Origin: Cinnamomum chago
Taxonomy: Eukaryota > Streptophyta > Magnoliopsida > Laurales > Lauraceae
Direction of reading: 5' to 3'
Length of the DNA stretch: 64,000 nt
Assembly: GCA_038049695.1 (NCBI GenBank)
Contig: CP142457.1
Span: forward strand, 24,008,501-24,072,500
This document shows positions 26,151 to 36,183 of the stretch, in pieces. Both the position numbers and the translations under genes were made by a program. Numbering within the stretch: position 1 is the first letter of the stretch; each line of letters starts with the position of its first letter. The notes beneath the pieces are model-generated. The model did no database searches. It was not told the origin of the DNA and was given only the letters and a program-made list of their open reading frames with translations.

Positions 26151-26364
26151 TGAAAGTTCCATAGAATATACTAGAATGGATGCTAGTCTAATTAATCAAA
26201 CCAATCTAGCGAATGAAACCAACCAAACAAGATAGAACTAGCAAATAAATCAACCAAGTAATCACCACAAGAAGACATACACAATATTTAATGTAGAAAC
26301 CCTTTCCAGGGAGAGAAACTACGATCCAGAAATCAAGAACTCACAAACAATTACGAGATATACT

Positions 26365-28484
26365 TGTTAGGAATTTTATAGATTGCAATTTGATGGATGC
26401 ATAATCATTCTAGCATCATTTGATTCACACACTTATGCATTGGTTTTATAAACTTGAAATCTTGTTTTATTCATGCATTGCTTTTAAGATTTGTAAAAGT
26501 TTCAATTTATGCATGATTTGTTTTTAATCTTGGATGCATTTGATTTGAAAAGAGTTTTAGAAAATCAAGCTAGCCTATGAGTTTTAAATCTTTCAAAATG
26601 TTTTAGGCTTTTTATGTTCCATGTTTTAAAACCCTTAGAATGATTTAAAACATGTTTTAAAGCTTGATTTTATGGCCCAAATAGTTCCACAAAGAAAATG
26701 TTTGAAAATGCAAAAATGAAAATTTTTGGTCCCCGCAGTGTCGCCGGTCGACCGGCGCAGAGGTCCCGGTCGACCGAGACCTCTTTGCCGGTCGACCGAG
26801 GACTAGCCGTTGGGCACTTTTTGCTATAAATATGAGTTCTTTCCTTTGCCAAAAGTTGGGAATTTTAAGCCCCTCCTTGAGAGGTTTTGAGGCATATTCA
26901 AGGGAAAAGAACCAAGGGATGAAGGGGAGCATTAGGAAAGCTAAAGCTTGGATTAATGAAGTTAAATCACCAAGTAGGCTTTACTTTCCTTAATCATATG
27001 CTTTCATGCTTTGTTTTATTTTTGGTAAATCATTTGTAGCATGATAAACTATGTTTGTGTTGTGTCCTTAATATGTTTTATGTTTTGAGTTGATTTATTG
27101 TTTTGGATACAACACCATATGATTCAATCCAAGTAGTACTTGAATTGGTAAATCTAAGTAGATCATGTTAATGAAAGAACCTTTGAAATTATATGTAACA
27201 TGATTCCTATACTTGGTTGAATCTTTGGTTGTTGTTTTCCATCATAAGAAAATCACTTTCAAAACTATCTTATGTTTTGGACTCAACTTCTTTACAAATC
27301 ATATGTTTTCATGTTTTGTTTTATCATTGGTAAATTTTTAGTAACATGATAAACTATGATATGTTGTATCCTTAGCATGTTTTATACTTTGAATAGATCT
27401 ATTGTTTTGGATGCATCACCATTGATTCAATCAAAGTAGTACTTTATCTTTGGTAAATCTAAGTAGATCATGTTAATGAAATATGTAACATGATTCATAT
27501 ACTTTGTTGAATCTTTGGGTGTTGTCTTTCCATCATAAGAAAATCTTTCTCAAATATATCTTATGTTTTGGATTCAACATGTTTACAAATCATATGTGTA
27601 TTATTGTTTTAAAGTTTCACAACTTGCCTTACTTTGATAGGTATATCACTTTCAAGTTGTATTTATAATTACATATGATTTGTCCCCTCTTTTCAATCAA
27701 ATCTATTTTTATGTTTTGAGCTACATGTTGATTTGATTGACATCCCTATGCTTCACATGTTTAGAGCTAATTCATTTCATACAACTTGTGTATCTTTGAT
27801 CTCATTAACAAGTTGTTACTTTTAACATGTGATTAGCATTTCCTCAATCATAAATGTTTTTGAGCTAAAACTTTCAAAAGCCTTAGGCATACATTTATGA
27901 GCTTTCATTTTCAAAATGATTGAGGACCACACACACACACTTCACGTACTTTCATCTTTGCATTCATAGTGTGAGTGTGTATTAGTTTTTCACTTCCATA
28001 TCCGCCTATTTAAGAGGCATTGTAATGAGCTAAATAGAATCTCCATCAAGTGTATGTTAGACACTAATTTAGTGAGATAACCAACCTATGGTTGAAGAGG
28101 TTATTGCTTAGCCTATAAAAGCATAGTGGATAGGTTGATGTTAAGCCTTGAAAAAAACATCAATGTAAGGTTATTGCTTAGCCTTGGAAAGCATATTGTA
28201 AAGGTTATTGCTTAGCCTATTGAAAAGCATAAATAGTGGAAATCCGGCGGGGTGTTGATTCACAAGCCGGTAGTGGATGTAGGCTTTGAGGCCGAACCAC
28301 TATAAATCCTTGTGTGATGGTGCTTGCTTTGTGGTGATTGTTTTTATTAGCTTCCGCATATTGTTTGATAATCATCACTTGTGACTAGTTGGTTTTAAAG
28401 AAGTTAAAATTGATTAAAATTGGTCATGATTGGAGCTCACCCTATTCACCCCCCCTCTAGGGTTCGGATCCCCATGGACTTACA
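26365..28484 (+). mobile_element. Solo LTR (GGTCGACC family) with TSD ATACT
   Basis: It starts TGTTAGGAATTTTATAG and ends GGACTTACA. ATACT at 26360-26364 is repeated at 28485-28489. It has family hallmarks: GGTCGACC palindromes (about 26746-26800), ACTAGCCGTTGGGCAC followed by CTATAAATA (26824-26832), TTATTGCTTAGCC units (about 28100-28225), GCCGAACCACTATAAA (about 28293) and a C-run before the end. The inverted CCAACGGTCA/TGACCGTTG pair found in other copies is missing. It lies inside the LTR of the older copia element. Confidence 0.95.
26746..26832 (+). promoter_or_regulatory. LTR core promoter region with TATA box
   Basis: Three GGTCGACC palindromes, an MSA-like motif on the minus strand (CCCAACGGCTA, read from TAGCCGTTGGG at about 26805-26815) and CTATAAATA at 26824-26832 give the same arrangement as the other family members. 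Promoter function is inferred from this conserved layout. Confidence 0.6.
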
Positions 28485-28988
28485 ATACTCACAGCTCCTT
28501 TACATCAGTCAGTACCTCGACCTAAAGACTGTAGTTCTTGTACAACTTCCGCTACCACGACTTCCCCGCCATGCACCATTCTCCTTACTTGATGTCGTCG
28601 CACCTATCAACCAAGATGATCAATTTTCTACAAGAGAGTAGAAGCAACAAAACCTTTTAGAGCAGCCCTTCCGAACTATCTTTCAATGACTCTAGAGAAT
28701 AATTCTCTCTCTAAGATACCTTTTACTCAGATTAATGGGAGATGTGGTGTCTATCTTTGGGTTGAGAGAAACACCCAATTTATAGCCCCAAGTTCGTCCA
28801 AGAGTATTCTAATCAAACTCCAACCAGCATAGCACACATCCTCAAACTCCAATTTCCTTGGAGTCCGGACAAAACTGGGCATCCACACCTCGCTCGCTAT
28901 AGTAAGCAAATTTCTAGCTCTAGCGAGAGTGCTCTCAGGACAAGCGATTTTGGCCTAACATATACTGTCGGCAATTATGACCCTTACA

Positions 28989-29454
28989 ATCTCCCCCTTT
29001 TGGTAATTCTTTAACAAAACCCTCTAGAACAATACAATATGATCTACCCAAAAGAAAAACCCAAAATACATGGAGTTTTAAAAAAAAGAAAATTCAACAC
29101 TGTAGATCTTGTATTGCCTTTACTTGAACTTCTAGATCTTGAATTGCCTTAGTTTGTAAAGCTCCACCTAGCTCCATTCTTTTCCCCCTGTATTTGTCCA
29201 TAATTAACAAACAAATGTCATCATGCAGGTTCTGTCAATCTGGATCTAGCAGCTCTCCCTCAATTGTGACTCACACTCAATATGATCTTCATATCAGCAC
29301 CGGGGTGGGGGTTTGATCTTGCAGAATAGGGGTGATGAAGCTTAGGTACACACACTTACAAATTTAAACATTTCAACAAAGTGTGTACCAATGCAGAAGA
29401 TATGTCTTCTTTCTTGACCCAAACAATTATGGTATTCCTTTTCAACTCAGTCTT
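28989..29454 (-). mobile_element. 3' internal region and PPT of the old copia element
   Basis: The polypurine tract (minus strand CCAAAAGGGGGAGAT, 28989-29003) borders the LTR start at 28988. The rest is non-coding sequence between the degraded gag and the PPT. There is no room for pol, so the element was already internally deleted or non-autonomous. Confidence 0.7.
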
Positions 29455-30093
29455 CTATGTTTTCCACTGCTTTTGATTCGGTAAACTTCGCAGTTTATTG
29501 CAATGGGGTCCAATGTGTCTTTTAATTCCACAGTGATGGAAAGTGGGAATACGTTCAAGCCATGACACATTCCGCTTCTTTGTAACTTTCTTTGCAACAC
29601 TAACAATAAGATAAGTAATAACTGAATTAAAAAAAATTATACATTTGGCATTCGAAGTGGATGCTTCGTCAACGTAGCCAATGTCAAGTTTATCAGTGTG
29701 TGTATTTTGACTGTACATGATTGCATCTAATTTTCTCGATTTAGTGTTCATCTTATTCAATGAAGTTTTAGCAGTATCTAACTCAAATGGAACCATCTTG
29801 AGTTTTCCATTCAGATCAGAATTCTCTGCTTTCAAAGTCTTCATATCATAATTAAGTAAGTCACACTTTTGTGATTCTACAATCAATTTGTCAGCCAACC
29901 TATTATTTTCATCCTCCAATTTTTGTACTTTTGCAAGTGCTTCTGCAAGTTTAGCTTTGAAGGAGAAATTCGCCTCTTCATGCGCTTTTCATTTTTTGGC
30001 GAATTTTTCATTCATCTTTAGCAACTTCATGGTCTCAAACAACGTTTGATATTCAGTTTTCCAATCCTGTTCTACCTCTAACTCACAATCATC
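29455..30093 (-). pseudogene. Old Sirevirus-like gag, coiled-coil and second zinc knuckle
   Basis: Minus-strand translation gives a charged, coiled-coil-like stretch (about 29940-29750) and then a degenerate zinc knuckle near 29530 (HHCGIKRHIGPHC), preceded by Phe where the first Cys of a CCHC box is expected. Sirevirus-type plant copia Gags carry a second CHHCG...H...C knuckle after a coiled coil, which fits. An in-frame stop lies near 29990. The reading frame runs into the TSD at 30089-30093, where the young element interrupts it, and resumes at 44249. Dead copy; high confidence that it is gag-derived, moderate on lineage. Confidence 0.75.
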
Positions 30094-30608
30094 TGTTAGG
30101 GATTTTGTATTTGCAATTTGATGGATGCATTTTCACTTTAGCATCATTTGATTTACACACACTTGCATTGATTTAAAATATCTTGAAATCTTGATTTTTA
30201 CATGCATTGGTTTTAGACTTGAAGAAATCTTGTTTTATGCATGTTTTGTTTCTATACTTGGATGCATTGTTTTTAGTATTCAAACTCTTTTGAAAACCTA
30301 ATTCTTTGTACTTTATATTTGGAAAATCATTTGAGAAGTTAGGTTTGTGCATTGCATACATTCATCACTTTCAGATTCAGTTTTGTACGCATTTTCATTT
30401 GAAAAGAGTTTTTAGAAATCAAGCTAGCCTTTGGATTTAAAGTTTCAAATCATTTTAGGCTCTTTGTGTTTCATGTTTTTAAACATCTTAGATTGATCTA
30501 AAACATGTTACCAAGCTTGATTTAGTGGCCCAAAAATCCTCCCAAAGAAATACCTTCAAAATGTGCAAAAGTTGGAAATTTTGCAAAAGGGGAGTGACCT
30601 GGCAGTGT

Positions 30609-30787
30609 CGCCGGTCGACCGAGACCTGCTTCCCGGTCGACCGGGAACACTGTCGGTCGAGTGTGCAGGTTTTGAACTGAAACCTGCCAACGGTCAAAAA
30701 TATGACCGTTGTGCTTTCTCGGTCGACCGAGACCTCTTTGCAGGTCGACTGAGGACTAGCCGTTGGGCACTTTTTGGCTATAAAGTC
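30609..30787 (+). promoter_or_regulatory. LTR promoter: GGTCGACC palindromes, MSA-like motifs, TATA
   Basis: In order: CCGGTCGACCGAG (30611), CCCGGTCGACCGGG (30632-30645, a perfect palindrome), the inverted pair CCAACGGTCA (30687-30696) and TGACCGTTG (30703-30711), CGGTCGACCG (about 30720), a decayed GGTCGACT (30743), TAGCCGTTGGG (30757-30767) and CTATAAAG (30778-30785). TAGCCGTTGGG read on the minus strand is CCCAACGGCTA, which fits the plant mitosis-specific activator consensus YCYAACGGYYA bound by three-repeat MYB proteins. CpG-rich LTR palindromes upstream of the TATA box are described for Sireviruses. G2/M expression is my inference. Confidence 0.6.
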
Positions 30788-31567
30788 CATTCATTTCCAA
30801 CCTTTTTCAAGGCTTGACACATGAACCTTTGAGACCATTTTGGAGTCATTGAAAGGGGATGAAGTTGGAAAGGCTAGAAGGTCATTAGGAGAGCTAAAGC
30901 TTGGATTAATGAGTTAAACCACCAAGTAAGCTCTACCTTTCTTTATCATAGTTTACATGCTTGTTTAAGTTATTGGTAAATGTTTTTATGCATGATAACT
31001 ATGATGTGTTGAATCCATTCTACCCTTCATCTTTGATATTCAAGATTGGATTCATCACTTTGATTTCAACCCAAGTTTTGTTTTAAACTTTCTTAATCAT
31101 GCTTAGCCTAAATCTTTGATTTCTTTTATTGCATGATTATTTCACTTGGTTGAAACTTCCCTTGTTGTTTTCATTCATTTAATCTTTAGTCAAATTAGTT
31201 TAGAAAACAACATTGCACATGCATCACTTGATTAGGCTTAAACACTTTCATACAACTTGTGATCTTTAGATTTTCATATCATTCACAAGTGTGTAATTGT
31301 TCAAGTGATTTGCATAGAACTTCAATCATATCTTTTTGTGCCTTAAACTTTCAAATTGCATTAAGCATAAATTGATTGAGCTTACTTTTAAACTTGATTG
31401 AACTTTTCACATACACACTTCATAAGCATACATCTTTGCATTTCTTTGAGTGTTTGTATGAGTTAGTTTTCATTTTCATATCCGCCTATTTAGAGGCAAA
31501 TTAATTTGAGCTTAAATTGTAATCTCTTAGAGTGTTGTGTAAACACTATCTTTGAGAAAATCTTCTT

Positions 31568-31812
31568 GATTTGTAAAGGTTATTGCTTAGCCTAAGAAAA
31601 GCATTGTGTAAGGGTTATTGCTTAGCCTTGAAAAGCATCTTGTAAGGTTATTGCTAAGCCTAAGAAAAGCATCTTGTAAGGTTATTGCTTAGCCTAAGAA
31701 AAGCATCTTGTAAAGGTTATTGCTTAGCCTAGAAAAGCACATTGAAAGGTTGTTGTTTAGCCTAGAAAAACAACTTTGTAAAGGTTATTGCTTAGCCTAG
31801 TAAAAAGCATAA
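31568..31812 (+). repeat. Minisatellite in LTR 1 (~34-bp TTATTGCTTAGCC units)
   Basis: Seven units of about 30-36 bp carry GTTATTGCTTAGCC followed by AAGAAAAGCATCTTGT or a variant. One unit has GTTGTTGTTTAGCC. The same tract is found in LTR 2 and LTR 3 with the same unit order, and with fewer units in the solo LTRs. Confidence 0.95.
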
Positions 31813-32076
31813 ATAGTGGAAATCCGGTGGGGTGATTGGATCACAAGCCGGTAGTGGACGTAGGCATTGAGGCCGAACCACTATAAACCTTGGTGTTGTG
31901 GTGTATGCTTGTGGTGATTCATTTTTTAGCTTCCGCATATTGTTTGTTTAATCATCACATGTGACTAGTTTTTGTTAAGAAGTTTAAATTGGTTTAAATT
32001 GGTCACAATTGTAGCTCACCCTATTCACCCCCCCCCCCCCCCCTCCCTCTAGGGTTAGGATCCCAAGGACTTTCAA

Positions 32077-32090
32077 TTGGTATCAGAGCC
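32077..32090 (+). other. Primer binding site (tRNA-iMet), first copy
   Basis: TTGGTATCAGAGCC begins one base after the LTR end. TGGTATCAGAGC is the standard site complementary to plant initiator Met tRNA. Confidence 0.95.
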
Positions 32091-32182
32091 TCGTGCTCTA
32101 TATTAGGATCAAGTGTATCTTGATTAGGTGTAAAAACCTAGAGTTTAAACCCTAGTGTTGTGCTTCCATAAAAATCATTAGA

Positions 32183-33743
32183 ATGGATTCCACTAGTTTA
32201 GACCTTGTAGATTCTTGTGTAGATTCTTCTAGACCCCTCATTCTTCCATCTTATGGAGATTCAAACATTGAAATTAAAGAATCTCAACTTGAATTAAATG
32301 AAGAAGAATTTGATGAACTTGAAGCCTATGAGGAATTGTACACATGGTCCTTAGAGGTTTCCAAGAAAAATAAAAGATTAAAAGAAGAATCTAAAATGCT
32401 AAACCAAGAATTAGACTCTTCTAAAAATGAACTTAGAGAAAAAGATGAATTTATAAATTGTGTAGAATCTAAGTTCATGATCTCTTTGAATAACCTATAC
32501 AATACTCAAGATGAACTAAAAGAATTAAAGATAGGTTATGATCATCTTAATAAGGAAAATCTAAAACTAAGAGATCAATTACAAAGGCAAGATAAAGACT
32601 TTAACAATCTTGAATCTAAATTGACTATCTCTAAGGAAAATTTATCTAATGCTCAAGATGAATTAAATGAGATTAAGATAAATTGTGATGAGCTTAAAAA
32701 TGAAAATTTGAACCTAAGAGATACAATTAAAAGACAAGATGAAAACATTAACTATTTAAAATCCAAGTTGACAATTTCCAATGAAAATTTGTCTAATGCT
32801 CAAAGTAATTTAAAAACTTTAGAACTTGGATCTTGTTAATGAGCTTAAATCTAAGTTAAAACTTGCCTATGAAGAGCTAAACAATTTTAAGGGAATTGAA
32901 AATGAACTAACAATAGTTAAAAATGAAAATTCAACCCTTAAAACCCAAGTCACTCAACTTGAAGAGTATAAACAAAAGTATGAGTGCAAGTTTACCCAAA
33001 GTGAAGATAGACTTGAAAAATTATTTAAATTGGGTAAACCTCATGGAGATAGGACGGGTCTTGGTTTTGATAAACATACTTCACATGACCCTAAATTCAC
33101 CAACACTTTTGTGAAAGGTGAGTCCTCATTCTCTAACACTCTTTCTCCTTTGCCCAAATCCAAATGTGTTTATTGTGGCAATGAAGGACACTTTAGGTTT
33201 GAGTGCAATCTAAGAAGAAGCAATGTGTCTAATCCCATCTTTGAACCAAAGAAAGTAAAATCAAACTTGAAGGGTAAGACACTAAAAACCAAGGAAGACT
33301 CCATAAAGCTTAAACAAGTTAAACCAATTAACAAGGAGTCTCCTAAGATAGATTCTAAAAAGGTTAAACAAGTCAAACCTAGCTTAAAAGAATCTATAAG
33401 CAAAAAGCTTCTCAACCTATCTCCCTTATATCAACCTATGAAAGAACTTTTGAAGAAAGTTGCTAAGTTAAATTTAAAATTCAAAAGTCAAGTAAAGGGA
33501 GAAAATAAGAAGAAAAGAAAAGTGAAACAATCCCCTAAGAAACAAACCCACCAACTTCAAAAGACTAATCACCAATCTAAGCTAAATTTAGTCAAATCTA
33601 AATATCATGGTGATAAGTTCAAATTGAAAATTTATCAAGTTAAATCTCCTTTAGTTGGTGAGAAGTCCAAACTAGACCTCAAAGTTCAACCCTCCCAAGA
33701 CCTTAGGTGGATTCCAAAAGTTGTTTACTTAGACAAACCTTAA
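32183..33743 (+). pseudogene. Gag-like protein, copy 1 (coiled coil plus CCHC), frame broken
   Basis: The first frame starts at ATG 32183 and gives 218 residues with an acidic start and long heptad-like coiled-coil repeats (recurring LESKLTIS, ENLSNAQ and NLRD blocks). It ends at 32839. Just before that, the sequence continues in the +1 frame (from about 32829) for about 300 residues: more coiled coil, a CX2CX4HX4C zinc knuckle (CVYCGNEGHFRFEC, about residue 114 of that frame) and a very Lys-rich tail to 33743. No protease, integrase or RT follows. Gag forms the particle and binds RNA; this organisation fits a Sirevirus-type Gag of a non-autonomous element. The break is identical in the second copy, so it predates the duplication. 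It is either a mutation or a genuine frameshift site; the sequence alone cannot tell. Confidence 0.8.
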
Positions 33744-36171
33744 GGCCTTGAACCTACTTGACCAACCTATTCTTTAATAGTTAAATCTCTTTGTTGGTCA
33801 TGTTGCATTTGCATTTTGTTTCTATATAGTTACATTTATTAAAATGCATTGTTTCTTTATGATCAATTGATTTTGTTTTCATACACCATTCTAAGTTACA
33901 CTTCATGGTTTTCAAAATCATTTGATTATAATCTCATCATGTTTGATTTGCTTTTTGCTCACATTTAGTTTTATGTTTTGCATTACATTTCTACATGATC
34001 AATTGATTGTGATTTCAAAAGCTTTCATAGCTAGATTTTTCATGATCAATTGTTATTGAATCATTTGTGTAGATGTCATAGTTAGATTTTTTGAACAAAT
34101 GATTTGAATCAATTCAAGTTTTTCCATGGATTCCTAAGTTATATTTTCATATGGAAAATCATTGTTTTGAAAAATCAACTTGTATGTGTTTCAATTAAGT
34201 TATATCTTTTAAAATACAATGTTGAAAATTGATCTTCAAAATCTTTCTTTTTATGCTCATTGTTGGATTTTGTTTTTCAAAATGATTTGAAGATTGTATG
34301 ATTGGAAATGCTCTATAACATCATTAGTTATAATCATCAAAGCATGTTCCATGATTCTCATTTCCTTTTATTTTGGTTTCATTATCTTAGAAATGGAGAT
34401 GTATGTTGTTTGCATCATTGCTTATTTGTTTACATTCTTTTTATATGCAAATGACTATTGGTTCCATGTATGGTTGTGATCTTAGTAATATTTGTAGAAA
34501 CCATACTAGAACCCAAATCCATCCTCTATGCCTTATAGTCATTTCTTTTTGGATGGTTATGATGTTGATTCATGTAGATTCTCTTGGTATCATCCTTATA
34601 CATGTTTCAACTTCATAGTAGTGTTCTTAATCATATGAACCTCTTTGAAATCCATTCCTTGCATTTATGATGGTTGATGGATATCTTAGTAGTTGAATTC
34701 ATATGATTTAGTCACTTTGGAAATTGCATGCATTACAAAGTTATATCCTTTTGCATTGCAATTTATCTTGTTCATCACTATGCTCATTAGTCATATCCTT
34801 AAAAGTGATGAATATGCATTTATGTTGCTTGATGGAAAGTTGTGTTTGTCACATTCTTGCTCTTTAATCATGTTGTCATATTCAATTGGTTTCATTTGGT
34901 ATAACTTTCCATTGATTTCATATCCAATTGATATCTTATCTTGTGTATGTGATAGACCTTGTGTACATTGGATTGTTCTTGATAGTTATATGTTTTCATT
35001 CCATGTCACATTCCATTAGCTTCATAATGTTCATGTTGCCACCTCTCTTGCTCATATAGGTATATCTCATGACCACCATGTTTATGTGTTCATAATATTG
35101 GTTGGTTATTAGATGAGGATGGCTTCATGTTTGAATTTCATTTCACTCATTCTTGCACATTAATAGTCATATTTATTGTTTGAATGAAATGATTTCAAAA
35201 CTTACATAGCATATGATTTTCATAAGTTATATTGATTGATGCTATGTTTAGTAAACCCCATTGCTTCATGGATAGCTCTAATTTGGATTTTTCCTAATAG
35301 TTATACTTTTAAATCCATTTTAGAGTGATTGATTTAATAGTCATATCCCTAAATCTCAATTGGTATTCCTTGTTTTTCCAATTGATATCCATGATTGCTT
35401 TTCTCAATGACCTTGCTCTCTTTTGGTAATTTGATCATATTGTGCTTTATAGTTAAATGAATCTAATCATTTCCTTGAAGTTGACCCTCAATTGGTTTAA
35501 CCATCTTCTTCTTGCATCTAATAGTTAAATCTTTGTCAATATGTTGACAAAAGGAGAGAATGGATTGAGGGGGAGTGTAAACCTTCATAGGAAGTATTAG
35601 TTTTGATCAAATTGACCCTAGGATTGCCTTTGAGCCCTTAGAGTCTTCTTCCATACATGATAGCCTGTTATGTATTTCATTTTCGATTTCATTTATTAAC
35701 AGGTGCTACTAAAAGGTATTTTCCTTGTTTCATGTGTGTAGGTACATTTGCAATTTAATGGCAAAGGGGGAGAGAACATTCAAGTACTCAAAGATCTCCT
35801 ATTCTTCAAAAGGGGAGTCAAGAAGGGTGAAGAGAATGTCCAAGCTTCCTAAGGGGAGAGTTGTGTATGATCTTCTAAAGGGGAGAGAATGCATACCTTG
35901 CCAAAGGGAGAGAGAGGCATGGTCAAAGGGGGAGAGCTAATAGAAGAAAGAAAGCTTGGAGCTAGAGAAGATGCTTGGCCATATAGAGGAAAGAAGAACA
36001 GAAAGCTTGAAGAATGATCAAGCTCCAAGCATCAAGAAGATTGAAGAAAAGAGCCCAAGAGCCCAAGCTAAGAGAAGGAGCATCCAAGAAGATTTCAAGA
36101 CTTGTCCAGCTTAGGGGGAGCTGAAGACTAAGTGTGTAATTTCTATGATGAGTAAGTTGCCATCAAATTGC
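33744..36171 (+). mobile_element. Non-coding 3' internal region, copy 1
   Basis: About 2.4 kb without pol domains. The first 1.8 kb is AT-rich with a recurrent AGTTATAT/AGTCATAT motif. The last 0.45 kb (about 35750-36180) is purine-rich, with repeated AAAGGGGGAG-like tracts. Short ORFs here have no resemblance to known proteins. Confidence 0.85.
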
Positions 36172-36183
36172 AAAGGGGGAGAT
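36172..36183 (+). other. Polypurine tract before LTR 2
   Basis: GCAAAGGGGGAGAT lies directly against TGTTAGGG at 36184. It is the plus-strand primer site for the first internal unit. An identical tract lies at 42257-42268 before LTR 3. Confidence 0.9.

Larger units (their letters stand above)
26151..28988 (-). mobile_element. 3' LTR of an old copia element, split by a solo LTR
   Basis: On the minus strand this LTR begins TGTAAGGGTCAT (28988) directly after a polypurine tract and ends at 26151 (GGAACTTTCA). Its terminal part (26151-26364) matches 44570-44780, the other LTR of the same element, at clearly below full identity. Without the nested solo LTR (26365-28484) and the duplicated ATACT it is about 713 bp. 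The element is old: LTR copies differ at many sites and it hosts several later insertions. Confidence 0.82.
30094..32075 (+). mobile_element. LTR 1 of the tandem element (5' outer LTR)
   Basis: 1982 bp, from TGTTAGGGATTTTG to AAGGACTTTCA. It differs from LTR 3 at 30310, 30389, 30535, 30846, 30885 and 31985 and in the length and form of the C-run near 32030-32045, i.e. about 0.3% substitution. It contains a palindrome-rich upstream region, a TATA box at 30778, TTATTGCTTAGCC repeats and GCCGAACCACTATAAA at about 31872. Confidence 0.95.

Noticed and set aside
30563-30817. ORFs through the GGTCGACC region (also at 36653, 42738, 58701) as a conserved small protein
   Set aside because: They appear on both strands of the LTR promoter because of the palindromes. 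Frames are not maintained in all copies.
34294-35019. Hydrophobic ORFs in the internal region (and the copies at 40379-41104) as membrane proteins
   Set aside because: They come from AT-rich non-coding sequence, have no family and begin with arbitrary start codons. Identity between copies only reflects the recent duplication.
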